Assembly (NCBI GenBank): GCA_934047225.1
Contig: OW203986.1
Location: 26,353,221-26,417,220, forward strand
Reading direction: 5' to 3'
DNA length: 64,000 nucleotides
Source: Ypsolopha sequella
Lineage: Eukaryota > Arthropoda > Insecta > Lepidoptera > Ypsolophidae
Below are positions 33,567 to 43,706 of this stretch, piece by piece (position 1 is the first letter of the stretch; each line of letters begins with the position of its first letter). The notes beneath the pieces are model-generated. The model was not told the origin of the DNA. It did not search any database and saw only the letters and a list, made by a program, of their open reading frames with translations. The translations under genes and the position numbers were made by a program.

Positions 33567-35156
33567 TTACCTCTTATCGCTGGTTTTATGTGTTCCTTGT
33601 CCTCTTCGGACGAAAAGTCGTCATTTATTTGGAGATCATCGTACCGAACGGCCGTTCAGGGTAGATCTTGCTACTCTTCCTAGATTTTACTTTTGTGTTT
33701 TGTGAAAAATGAAACTTAAATATGTCTCTGACTTAAATAGGATGAAAAAAATTGAGGCATTAAGTGCAAGAACAGCCTTACTTTTCCGGACACAATTTGA
33801 TATTTGATTGTGTCTAGAAAATGTAGGCTTTTCTTTCTCAATGCCTCGTCTTTGTCATATAGGTTTTATAAAGAAAATACAATCAAGGTGCACACCGTAC
33901 GAGCTTTCATCGAAGTCTCAAAAAATATGTCTTAGCAAAATTACCGGTTAATATTATAAAAAGTAAAATCAGTTATGTTGTGCTTCCGTTGTCGCCTTTA
34001 ATTACTTCAACAGATAACAGATGGCAGCACCTGTACAAAAACTAACATTAAATAATAGGTAGACTTAAACAAAATCGTAAATATTTATTTTTACGACGCC
34101 TTAAATGTTTTATCACGTACATATTATTTATCTATGTATGTTATAGAAATGCGTCTCCTTTAGGGGATGCTGTTCATTTATTACGTGTAAGACAATTTGG
34201 GCCCTTTTTGACCCAATTATAAGATATAGGTAATAAGATTTATTTGATCCCCTTCCTCCCACATCAAATTTACGTAACATCAAATTTTAAAGGAAATATT
34301 AATAAGAACCTAAATGTATTGATTAATTTATTGGTAGGTGTCCAAAACAAAACTAAAATTGAGGGGAATAAAAATATATACGAAAATGGGCTAGCCAAAC
34401 CCAATCAGATAAAAAGAATCGGCCAATGAAAAATATGTCATATAATCTTACGTAAGAAATATCTATCTCCTTTGATGGTCTGAACAACATCTTCTTTTAA
34501 ACTTGTGAAATTGCTTTCTATTTTTCATCCGGTCTGAAACGTCAAATAAAATGAAAATCAATAAATCTGCCAAACTCCCCTAAAGAAATGTCTTCCTTGT
34601 ACCACTAGTGATGACGTCACATTTGAGTTGTCAGGCCTTTACAGAAGGTACACTGACAGTAGGTGTTGGTCTGACCCCATCCCCCACTAAAATGCCTTAC
34701 TTAATAAATAAATGAACAACTCCTGATTGGTTTCTGTAAAATAAAAACAAACAGGATACAGATTATTACAGATGACCGAGTTGACCGCGTAAAAAACGAC
34801 AGAAGTAAACAAATATCTTTATTCACAGAAAAAGATACAATGTATTTTTAACGCATTGTAAATTAAAAACGGTAAACCAAACATTCTAAGGAAATTATTA
34901 TTACCCTACAAACGCATCATCAAAGTGATAGTCAGAATTAGAAAACTTGTTTTGTCGACCTAACGTCTTGCTATATGAAATATCGCCTCCCGATTTTGAA
35001 AAGAACTTGTTCTAGGAAGGACTCGTTCAGTTCAAAGTTTTCTTTATTTAGTAGGATTCTGAATGGCTTCCATCTTAGAGCGTATACCAAGCTTCCATTT
35101 ACGTAAAAGCGTCAACACAACTACCTCCTTCATTAAAATAGCCGGTATTGGAATTG
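33567..35156. other. Intergenic, one CRE palindrome
   Basis: No gene recognised. TGACGTCA lies at 34612-34619. The 61-codon frame at 34244-34429 has no domain. Confidence 0.35.
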
Positions 35157-35160
35157 TTAA

Positions 35161-35885
35161 GAGCGGTTTCGCAGCCGGATTGTGAAAAACCCATCCATCC
35201 ATCCATCCATCCATCAGCCTAGTTTGTCTGCTGGACATAAGCCTTTCCAGGACTTTGCCACTCCCGGCGGTCATCCTGGAAGAATTGCCCATACTCACAC
35301 ACGCTGGGCAGGCGGGTTGGTAAGCGCGGTGCCGGAACCCTCGCACCAGTGACGCCGCTGCCCGTCACCAGTCTGTTCCGTATAAGGCCCGGCTATTAGG
35401 GATGGATATCCATCCATCCATCCGCCATCCATCGATCCCAGGCATAGTGGGCCTCCTGGTTTTTTGCCTGTGAGCTGTCCTCTTACTCTCCCCCGAATTA
35501 CTTCGAGGGGGTCTCCAAGTAAAATGGCGGTACCTCCGCAGTCGAGCCCGGCATGTGAAAAACCCGCCTTTTTCTAATTACTCGAAAAAGAACACTTAAA
35601 TTCAAAATTCACTCCATAGTTATTCAACAAAGCCTTATTACCTATGTATTGTGTATGTTGCTATCGCAAAGTTTCCATTGGTTTCTGCAGATCAGAATTT
35701 CAAAATTATTAAAATTCAAAATGTATGAAACTCTTATTTATAGATACCAATGAAAACTTTAACACACACAATACATAGGTAATGAGGTTTTGTTAAATAC
35801 TTATTGAATGAATTTTGAATTTAGTGTTCTTTTTCGATTAATTAGAAAAAGGCGGGTTTTTCACAATCCGGCTGCGAAACCGCTC
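35161..35885. mobile_element. TTAA-flanked inverted-repeat element, split by an insertion
   Basis: Ends GAGCGGTTTCGCAGCCGGAT and ATCCGGCTGCGAAACCGCTC are perfect inverted copies, bounded by TTAA (35157-35160 and 35886-35889). Pairing continues inside: GCCTTTTTCTAATTACTCGA against GATTAATTAGAAAAAGGC, and CCTATGTATTGTGTATG against ACACACAATACATAGG. The left arm is interrupted at 35193-35553 by an RTE-tailed element that duplicated TGTGAAAAACCC. Confidence 0.82.
35193..35553 (-). mobile_element. SINE-like element with RTE tail, copy 2
   Basis: Minus-strand counterpart of 32527-32757 with the (ATCC)n tail at its left. Its target duplication TGTGAAAAACCC is at 35181-35192 and 35554-35565. It has a longer 5' end (GGCTCGACTGCGGAGGTACC) than copy 1 and about 60 extra internal bases holding another GGATGG run, as if one tail-bearing piece had inserted or been duplicated within the element. 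Confidence 0.78.
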
Positions 35886-35889
35886 TTAA

Positions 35890-36457
35890 TAGTTACGTCA
35901 ATATAATCGTACACGTTAAAACATTCACACATTACATTTACATATGAATTTCAGAATTAACCTTCAACATTACCTGTGTTATGCGCAAGAGATGCCATTA
36001 TAAGCCCAGCCATGCGGTGAAAACAATTGCATTTGCATTTTGCATAGAATTCCGTAAAAAATAAAACTGCTTAGTATATATCTCCTTACATAACGTGTAC
36101 TACGAAGGCTACGTCTATCTCTGTGCACGCGCATTCAATTATTACAATTTAAATTGCAAAATGGCTGTCCACTTAGTAACGCAGTTATCCGTCGTTTCTT
36201 GTCAAAGGTGCATTGCCGTGTTATTATATTTGATTGATGTAACAATTCGCTTGAGAGGAAAATTGTATTGAAATACTGTTATACGAGTAGCTTGGATGTA
36301 AGGTGTGTTTGAAAATGTCGACACGACAATATTAGCTGGAGTCGTTTGGGTTCTCCAACATGGTGCTGCCAAGTTTGGAATACTCTCTTATACTACATTA
36401 ACATTATATCATTGCAGTATAGAAACGCAGAAAGAAAAGTAAATCTGGATGTGAGGA
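35890..36457. other. Intergenic, nothing recognised
   Basis: No supported feature. Confidence 0.4.
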
Positions 36458-36512
36458 GCTCTGAACCGGGAATCGAACCCGGGACCTCTCGCTTACTACA
36501 CTTACTTAAGTC
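36458..36512 (-). repeat. tRNA-derived fragment with perfect B box
   Basis: Minus strand reads GAGGTCCCGGGTTCGATTCC CGGTTC: a T arm with a perfect B box (GGTTCGATTCC). There is no matching A box or acceptor stem, so it is a 3' half of a tRNA-derived SINE or tRNA pseudogene. Confidence 0.5.
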
Positions 36513-36670
36513 TTTTACTACAGTTTGGAATAAATTGCTACATATTTCGTTAAAAGGAGTGAATAAAAATGGAAAATGAATAAAAAATGGCACAGGAAAA
36601 GAAACCATAAATAGAAGACCTTGTATTTATTTATGAAATAAATATTTATATTTGCCTTTTTAAGGCTTTT

Positions 36671-36835
36671 CATTGAATTTAATAATTATAAACAATAAAA
36701 ATAACAGTTTTAGTATTTTCGAAATATATTTCGGCTCACTTTGGGGCCGGCATCAGTCGAATGAAGTGAGTCGAAATATATTTCGAAAATACTAAAAACT
36801 GTTATTTTTATCGTTTATAATGATTAAATTCAATG
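36671..36835. repeat. Palindrome with hammerhead-like core (copy 1)
   Basis: CATTGAATTTAATAATTATA at the left is the inverse of the right end, and the arms run through AGTATTTTCGAAATATATTT to a centre GGGGCCGGCATCAGTCGAAT. The minus strand reads CTGATGC-CGGCC...GGCCGAAATATA-like, shared with 41142-41313, 49511-49562 and 63360-63420. Such CTGATGA-hairpin-GAAA modules occur in the terminal repeats of Penelope-like elements; that link is from memory. Confidence 0.6.
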
Positions 36836-37350
36836 TATTTATTTATTAAATATACCATTGATAATGATAATTTCACAAAGTTGTCACTAAAAATTGAAGA
36901 CTAATTTTCTTAATGCCGTTTTTTTCGTCATAGAGAAGTTCGTGGTTATGTAGCAAACGCCAGCGAAAGTGGTAAATTTTCTAAACTCTTTCTATGTAGA
37001 CGGATTCTTTAAGCTTCAACAGATAGAAATTGCATTGGAAAAAATGTTTTGGTGAACCGTTTAACCCACAATTTAATTTCTTATACTTTTCCACAAACAA
37101 AACATGCTATAATAAATAATAAAACTATCCTAAAACTAGCATGCTCAAAGAAATTACGCACTAAAAACGTTGTTAAACTAATTACCCATGACAGTAAATG
37201 CGTGCTCTCAAAATGGCATGTTCAAGGTCACCGTCAAGCCTCGGAAGATGAAAGGCTTCATAACCACACCAACAGACTTGAATATAATGACATAGTTTTT
37301 GAGAGAGCACCAAGGCCATTATTTTTACTACATTATTTAGATTGGTCTAA
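36836..37350. other. Intergenic with one unassigned frame
   Basis: A 108-codon plus frame beginning at a GTG (37049-37375) has basic composition but no domain I recognise. Confidence 0.3.
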
Positions 37351-37756
37351 TAGGCCAAGCAACGAAAAGGTATAGAGGGAAATGGTTGGAACACAATTTT
37401 TGACTTCGTAACGTTGTTTGGATTAGTTAGGAGGTAAATATATCAAAAGTCCCCGCTTCTAGCCCTAAGGTCCCTTTTTTCGGTGTTTTGCATATATCTC
37501 GAAAACTATGCGTTGTAGCGACATAAAACTTGAAACAAAATGAAAGCTGATTAAATTTTCTACAAGTTTTTCGATATCTTGTATAGTTTTGAGATATACG
37601 CTCTGGAAAGTCTGTAAATTTGGAAAAAAAAAATCCTTACATTTTTACTCTTTTTGACCGATTAACTATTCAACGATGCACCCAAAAAATAAATGCCGGC
37701 CGTAGGGTTGTAAAGCATTAAATTTGTAGAGCATTCAATAATATACAGGGTGTTAA

Positions 37757-37965
37757 GATGAAGTTGTAGGAGCCGGAAACTGGCTGTAGTACTCGTCCAT
37801 ACAAACAACTTATCGTGAAAAAAAAATAGGAAATCGAGAAAAAAAATCTGTTGTTTCATACATTTTGTTTGGGTAGCTTATATGTAACTTTTCTATGGAA
37901 CAGTTGATTTTTTTTTCGCAATTCCTGCATTGGGTCTATACTAAAAGTTGTTACTACGTAAGAGC
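37757..37965. mobile_element. TTAA element family 1, right-truncated copy
   Basis: TTAA (37753-37756) then GATGAAGTTGTAGGAGCCGG, matching 248-484. The right arm breaks off at AAAAGTTGTTACTACG, where the mariner starts. Confidence 0.68.
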
Positions 37966-39265
37966 TACGTAGGGCGGCTGATATGTAATCTCCTTGGTCA
38001 GAAATATATACAAAAATAATGCTGGCTGGTATGGATTTATATTCGTTTGTTATTCTATTTTCAAAGTGTATTACATTCATTTGTTTATTGCATCACGTTT
38101 ATTTGTCTCCTACAATTGTTTCGAACATGTCGGTAGAAAAAGTGAAAATGGATAAAATCGAGCAGCGTGCGGTGATTAAGTTTTTGACTAAAGAAGGGAA
38201 TACGCCTTCGGAGATCAGACAGCGTATGTCACGTGTGTTTGGCAGTTCGTGATCTTCCGAATTTGTTATAAAGTTTTGGTCAAGGCAGTTTAAATTAGGT
38301 CGTGAGAGCCTCGAAGATGATCCTCGTAGCGGAAGACCAGTTTCGGCCGTCACCGATGAAAATGTAGCCAGGGTGAAAAAAAAATATATTAGAGGACCGA
38401 CGAGTGAAGCAGTGGGAGATAGCTAGAGATGTGGGCGTCAGTAAAGAGCGAGTCAATGAAATAATTCATGAGCATTTGAACATGTCCAAGGTTAGTGCAC
38501 GTTGGGTCCCTAGAATGTTGACTGCATTTGACATGGAGAGGCGTGTCAAATGGTGCGAAGAGTTTTTGGACATGAGTCGAGGGAAAGAGGAAGAAATAAT
38601 TTCTAGAATTGTAACATGTGATGAGACTTGGATTCGACAATGGGACCCGGAAAGTAAGCAAGAGTCGTTACAGTGGAAATTTAAGGATGAGAAGCCGCCT
38701 CGGAAATTTAAGGTCTGTCCATCGGCCGGTAAACTTATGGCTACAATCTTTTGGGACACAGAAGGGATTTTGCTCATAGATTATTTACCGAAAAAAACTA
38801 CAATGAATGCTGATTATTACTCAAACTTATTATATCAACTAAGAGAGACAATAAAAGAAAAACGGCGAGGTAAACTAAGCAAAGGAATTCTGATTTTGCA
38901 CGATAACGCACCAGTGCATACCGCACGCACAACAAAGCTAGCAATTAAAGACAATGGCTTCGAAACCATTGACCACCCCCCTTATAGTCCAGATCTAGCC
39001 CCCTGTGACTATTTTCTGTTTAGACTTCTCAAGAAAGACCTCAGGCGACGAAGATTTATGACCGATGACGAAATGAAGGCAGCGGTTTCTGACTATTTTG
39101 ACGACAAACCGTTTTTTTTTTTTTTTAATGGCTTAAATTCAATATTTGAAAAATTTAATAAGTGCATTTTACTAGCAGAGGACTATATAGAAAAATAAAA
39201 AAAAACTATCCAGTTACGTCTTTTCTTTCATAGTTAGGTAGGTTACTTTTCAGCCTCCCCTCGTA
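37966..39265 (+). mobile_element. mariner transposon, decayed
   Basis: Ends TACGTAGGGCGGCTGATATG and the inverse of ACTTTTCAGCCTCCCCTCGTA form imperfect terminal inverted repeats with TA at each edge. About 1.3 kb, the normal length for mariner, with one transposase gene inside. It interrupts a coding fragment that resumes at its right TA. Confidence 0.82.
38127..39198 (+). pseudogene. mariner transposase (DD34D), broken
   Basis: From ATG 38127 the frame gives the N-terminal helix-turn-helix region (IEQRAVIKFLTKEGNTPSEI) and, after an in-frame TGA near 38251, a block with LEDDPRSGRP. A frameshift at the A9 run near 38378 moves to the frame starting 38404, which has VGVSKERVNEI, KVSARWVPRML, CDETWIRQWDPES, ILILHDNAPVH and HPPYSPDLAPCDYFLFRLLK, ending AEDYIEK. 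The catalytic Asp residues of CDE, HDN and CDYF are all present, with 34 residues between the second and third, the DD34D mariner signature. A T14 run near 39112 interrupts the usual FFL-G region but keeps the frame. Two lesions make it non-functional. Confidence 0.9.
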
Positions 39266-39581
39266 CATCCACTTTATCACGAAGAACTACCACGGAAAGA
39301 GATGTACTGTCTTTTTTAATGTCTTTGACGGCTATTCCTTATCAACCACAAGCACGAAAGTAGCAGAACAGCAAAGGCGCTATCGGCTCAGCAAGTCTGC
39401 TGACATCCATTTCACCGAAGACACCGAGATAAACGTCAAACAAGAATATTTTCTGTCGAACAAATTTAACAAAAGCAGGCTCATCAACATGCTTAAGGTG
39501 AAGCTTGAAGACAATGGGATCAGGACCCTTCAAGCAGAAAGTGATGCGGATGTTCTGATTTCCCTCTATACCTTTCTTTGA
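39264..39581 (+). pseudogene. Fragment of a conserved invertebrate protein (FDGY type)
   Basis: A 105-codon frame without ATG starts at the right TA of the mariner and ends at TGA 39579-39581. It reads YIHFITKNYHGKRC, VFDGYS, a Lys/Arg-rich part, ADIHFTEDTEINVKQEYFLS, NKFNKSRLINMLKVKLEDNG and QAESDADVLI. The series VFDGY...HQRR...DMxxxxKKEEFLxNxxNKxxFIxxL...QAxGDADTLIV is one I know from large families of uncharacterised arthropod and cnidarian proteins, possibly PIN/FEN-like nucleases given the Asp-rich motifs. It ends where the outer inverted repeat begins. The antisense frame at 39342-39533 is its shadow. Confidence 0.5.
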
Positions 39582-39605
39582 GCATTCGTTGCTTGGCCTA
39601 TAATG

Positions 39606-40055
39606 GTTACTTTAAAGCAGCACTTCGCATAAAAATAAAGTTTAAAAACGTTGTAGACGACGACATACTGATTTCTAGAAAAAAACACAGACAATTCTCA
39701 AAACATAGCCATTAGCATTGAATTAAGTTTTTAATTTTGCAAACAAGACAGTAAAGTGTGAATAGCCGTTAATTTTCACATAATTCTCTGTTGAGGTGAA
39801 CCGGTAAACACTTGCCGCAAACACTTGCAAACAATGCCGCCATGTCGTTTGCACAGTGATGCTAAAATTCTCATTTGCTAAACAAATCTTCGCAAATGTC
39901 CTCGTTGTGCTGTAAGGTTTACAAGTTTATGAATAAACATCGATTGTCAAATAAATAACGCGGGTCAGAAAAGGCCACCATTGGCTTCACTACTGGCATA
40001 TTATTTGTTGTTATTTGTAGGACAACATTATCTCTTCCAATGCACGTTTTTGAAA
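39606..40055. other. Intergenic, nothing recognised
   Basis: AACACTTGCCGCAAACACTT GCAAACA near 39808 is a short local repeat. Nothing else is supported. Confidence 0.4.
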
Positions 40056-40450
40056 TAGTAGTTTATGCTACAAGGGCGAAAAGGAATAAATTACGAGGAC
40101 GATTTAAAAAACGAGCGTAGCGAGTGTTTTAAACGTAACCGAATCATTTATTGCTTTTACGCCCGTGTATCATACTACGTTTTTCAATGCATAGTGTGAG
40201 GAAATGAAAACAAATATAATCTTGTGAACTTCAAATTATGATTGGCTCAAAAAGACTGTATCCAGAGCCGTTAAACAGTGGAAAAAAAAGTATAACATCT
40301 ATGGTACACAGGAAATGCTGCAGGCTAGCCAACCATTGCAAATAAATAAAAAAAAAATAATAATAATAAGGCCCTAGGGCAAAATAATCGACTTTCTGTT
40401 CGGTTTTGATGCATAAAAAGTGGGCCTTTACGAGCACTTGCATTGAAAAA
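40056..40450 (+). mobile_element. Hairpin-headed repeat family, copy 4
   Basis: Full-length copy in the same orientation as copy 1, with complete hairpin head, CCCTAGGGCAAAATAATCG and a GCATTGAAAAA end. Confidence 0.8.
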
Positions 40451-40907
40451 GTCTTTTTGATAAATCTTATGGATTAGATAAAGATAATTCATCATAAGCC
40501 AGAATGATTAAAGCCCACCTTTGAAGCCGCTCTATCTTTATTATGCTCCTGCGCAAAACCGGAAAATTCTGGATCTGTTATCGCTTTTGCGCAAACAGCC
40601 AAACAGTATGGTTTATATCACGTCTGACTCAGCGTCTGTCCTCATTGTACGAGTACTGTATGCAGGATACATGATATCTGTGTGAGAAAAGTGTCATCCT
40701 TGTGTGGCCATGGCCCTTATTTCGAGTTTAAAATTTTAGTTTTATCTGAAAATATTATATGAACTTAATTATTTACACATCTTAATTGGGAATACTTGCA
40801 TTGTAACTTTTAAAATTCTAAGGTTACAAAATTGACATGATAAAGGTAGAATGTATAGTGCTTGCAAGTTTTCATCTTTGAGCAAGTGCTAATAGTTAGT
40901 ATGCCAA

Positions 40908-41443
40908 CACAACATGGAGAGAAGTATGTTGCACCTAAAACTTAAAGACAGAGTAAAACTAACAAAAATTAGTAAAAGAACTAGAAGAGATTACTCGCAC
41001 AATAAGAAAAATGAAATGGAAATGGACAGGACATATGATCAGAGAAGGCAAAGATAAATGGACAGAAAGAATAACATCATGGTACCCGAGAGAAGGAAAA
41101 AGAAAAAGATTTATAAATATATTATATTTAACTTTTACTAGCTTTTCATTAGTAGTGTTATTAAAACAATTAAAAAAAATTTTAACTCGATATATTTCGG
41201 CCCTCGGTATGGGGCCGTCATCAGTCGAATTCGATGACGGCCCCATACCGAGGGCCGAAATATATCGAGTTAAAATTGTTTTAAATTGTTTTAATAACAC
41301 TACTAATGAAAAGAAAAAGAGGGAGACAAATAAGGAGATGGGAAGTAGCAGGAAAGACGTGGACTAGAGAGGCAAAGGATAGAGAGAGATGGATGTTCCT
41401 GGAAGAGGCTTATGTCAAGGACAATCTAGGAGAAGAAAACTAA
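40908..41443 (+). pseudogene. RTE-type LINE relic split by a foldback
   Basis: Translation begins NMERSMLHLKLKDRVKLT, shifts frame to ITRTIRKMKWKWTGHMIREG and WTERITSWYPREGKRKR. After the insertion at 41142-41313 it resumes KRGRQIRRWEVAGKTWTR and ERWMFLEEAYVKDNLGEEN, ending TAA at 41441-41443. This is the RTE C-terminal series (MERAMLGVSLRDR...KWKWAGH...WYPRDGKRKRGRP-RRW--------WM..LEEAYV). The element was complete at this end before the palindrome entered. Confidence 0.75.
41142..41313. mobile_element. Palindrome with hammerhead-like core (copy 2), inserted in RTE
   Basis: CTTTTCATTAGTAGTGTTAT at the left equals the inverse of ATAACACTACTAATGAAAAG at the right. The arms contain AACTCGATATATTTCGGCCC and meet at CGTCATCAGTCGAATTCGAT. 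The minus strand reads CTGATGACGGCCCCATACCG followed by AGGGCCGAAATATATC. It separates the two halves of the RTE reading frame. About 33 AT-rich bases to its left (41109-41141) also look foreign to the RTE. Confidence 0.75.
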
Positions 41444-41559
41444 TAAAACAAACAATATTATTGTTAAAATCTTTAACCTAGAAATAAGCTATAAATAAAT
41501 AAATAAAATAGTAAGTTTACTATTCTTATGCTACGAGTACATATCTTCGATGCATGTCT

Positions 41560-41632
41560 CGATAGCAGGAATCGCACGTTCGAACATAGTGATTGAAAAT
41601 CTGACTTCCTAAACCGACTGAACTATCGCTAC
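41560..41632 (-). repeat. tRNA-like sequence (pseudogene or SINE head)
   Basis: The minus strand has a good A box (TAGTTCAGTCGG) and a degraded B box (TGTTCGAACGTG) at tRNA spacing, with a loop ATTTTCAAT where tRNA-Glu(UUC) would have TTTCA. The acceptor stem is mostly unpaired, so it is not a working tRNA. Confidence 0.5.
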
Positions 41633-41636
41633 TTAA

Positions 41637-42055
41637 TAATGGGTCTTTACATATGAAATTGCTAAAATTTTCTTACAGATTCATGAGTTCATAAATCCTG
41701 TGATTCAATAGCTGTTTCAATTGTTTGTTTTTTGTTTGAAAGATGATTTCAAGGTTTTACATCTAAGTATTAAATTTATTTTCAGTTTGATTTTAAAAAT
41801 TTAATCTTCAAAAGCAGTTCGTCCTAAATGCCATCCATTTCCATGATAAGATTCGTAATGATTTTTTGCAGGTGACACTTTTCAAAAATTAAATTAATGT
41901 TGCTGTTAGCTTAATGTTGTCTCATTCATACACAAAAAAAAACTACATAATTTGGATTTGACATTCCTAAAAAATGCAAAAATTTTAGTAATGAAAATTG
42001 AGTTTCCTTCAAATTCTTTATAGAAAACGGCAATTTCATACAACAAAACTTGGGA
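41637..42055 (+). repeat. 420-bp duplicated segment, copy 1
   Basis: Aligns with 61500-61918 in direct orientation: GCAGATTCATGAGTTCATAA-like, TTTTTTGTTTGAAAG, AAATGCCATCC(A/G)TTTCCATG, GTTAGCTTAATGTTGTCT and GAAAATTGAGTTTCCTTCAA recur in order with scattered differences. No inverted ends or tail were seen. It may be an old dispersed repeat or a local segmental duplication. Confidence 0.65.
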
Positions 42056-42744
42056 TTGTACTATTTCGTTTAAAATAAGTGTAAATAAGTACTTTCTGGG
42101 TGAGCGCCCTTCATCCTAAGTTTTATCGAAGCTTTCTATCATCCACGGTAGTAGCCAAGCGTGACCCAATTGTAAATTTAAATAGAACGCATATAAAACA
42201 GTCGCCACGTGCAATACAATCGTGCTATTAATATACATTGATAGTGAAAAGATTTACACGTCCTTGTTTGCGATATATCTATTTATTTATCCATCAATTC
42301 GGTCGTTTTTTTTTAACTTAAGTGTGCAATTCTTGTCTACTTTTTGGAATAAATAAATCAATTTAGGTATCTAATTTCAATAATACATATTTTCGTGCTT
42401 TTAAAATTGAAGTATTTTAGCATTTACAGGAAGTGACGTAACAATCATATTAGGTTGAAAGGTCGAATCCTTTGTCAGACTTAAAGATGCGTTATTTTTT
42501 CGTATTGAAGTATGTGATGATGACGTCACCTAAGGTCGAATGAAAGACATTACTTTTATTTTCATTTAATAAAGAATACTCATGTTTATTATCAGAAACG
42601 GTTAAAGAAAGCTATTCCTCGAAACGGTTTTTGAATTGTAAATATTGACGAAAAAAACTAGGGGTCATATCTGCAGTCTACTAACAGTGTCTGTTTTTTT
42701 ACTGCTTTCTTATTTCATTTCGGTTGATGTCAAAGACCTCAGCA
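42056..42744. other. Intergenic with weak promoter-like motifs
   Basis: ATATAAAAC at 42190-42198 could be a TATA box, and TGACGTCA is at 42521-42528. No gene follows. Confidence 0.25.
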
Positions 42745-42830
42745 CCTAATAGCATAATGGTAAGCTGTCATCAATCAAGCTGTGTAGTCAGGACTTCCGT
42801 GTTGGGGTTCATAACCTTCTGTGATGACCT
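42745..42830 (+). repeat. tRNA-derived SINE head (weak)
   Basis: TAGCATAATGGTAAG resembles an A box, and GGGGTTCATAACC resembles a B box about 60 bases later. The folding potential is poor. Confidence 0.3.
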
Positions 42831-43706
42831 TGGTTTGGGGTTACTGGTTGGGGATGGTATTTGATAATTGACTTTTTGAGGAGATGGTTGTAAAGATATT
42901 GGTTACTTTGTGTTTGTTTACTGGTGGGTAATATAAAGTGAATTTGTATGATATACAGGTACAAAGATGAGGACCAAGGTCCAATACCCTTTCTGTGAAA
43001 AACGCAAAATAAAATTTTGGCTTTGATACAGGATCACAATTGAACAAAAACGTATTTCGCAAAAAGGGTCATTGCACCTTGGTCCTAAATACTTACCGAG
43101 TATGAATTTGGCTATATCATGCAAAGTAACCTTAGAGGTTTAATAAATTGTCTTTGGTTTATGGTCCGTAGTAATTCTGACTGTCGGATACATTACATTA
43201 TAATATAATTTGTTTCGTTGGTTTCATAGACTTTTTTATTTGTTACATTAATTAGGTACAATAATAAATTTCTTAAACAAGATTAAAATTAAAGTAAAAA
43301 TTACGTTTGTAATTTTCTGGCTTAAAGATTGATAACAATTATTTCCCAGTAAAAATTGCAGTGCTTATTATATGGCTTCTACACATACATCCTTGCAATA
43401 CAAATTTCCATTTTAATGAAACCATTATCAAAAATCAAGCGTCATCAATTCTTATGACTCCAAAAAACATATTCATGATACCGGATGTGGAAGGTCAATT
43501 GCCTGAAAAACTTGGGCCTCAGATACTCAACAGGTCCCTTGGTAAAAATCAATGCACGACCTTGCCCAAGGGCTGGAAAAATTCTCGCGACAAATAAAGA
43601 CTTAGAGCTGTGATTTGAGGACTATTGTTTGCTGCAATTGTTCATCTGTCAAGAAGCAAAACTGTGATTATGTTTATTTTGCGAAATCCATCGCTATGAA
43701 TACTCT
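42831..43706. other. Intergenic, nothing recognised
   Basis: No supported feature; the frames at 42841-43124 and 43361-43597 lack domains. Confidence 0.35.

Larger units (their letters stand above)
37351..39600. repeat. Outer inverted repeat around a composite insertion
   Basis: TAGGCCAAGCAACGAAAAGG TATAGAGGGAAAT at 37351-37385 is inverted at 39559-39600, with 9 extra bases on the right. Between the arms lie a TTAA element fragment, a mariner and a protein-coding fragment. The arms may be terminal repeats of a larger element that carried the coding fragment. Confidence 0.5.

Noticed and set aside
36671..36835. Active hammerhead ribozyme call
   Set aside because: The core has an extra base after CTGATG(A/C) and the GAAA is complementary to upstream TTTC, so I report only a hammerhead-like motif.
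41560..41632. Functional tRNA-Glu on the minus strand
   Set aside because: The acceptor stem does not pair and the B box is poor.
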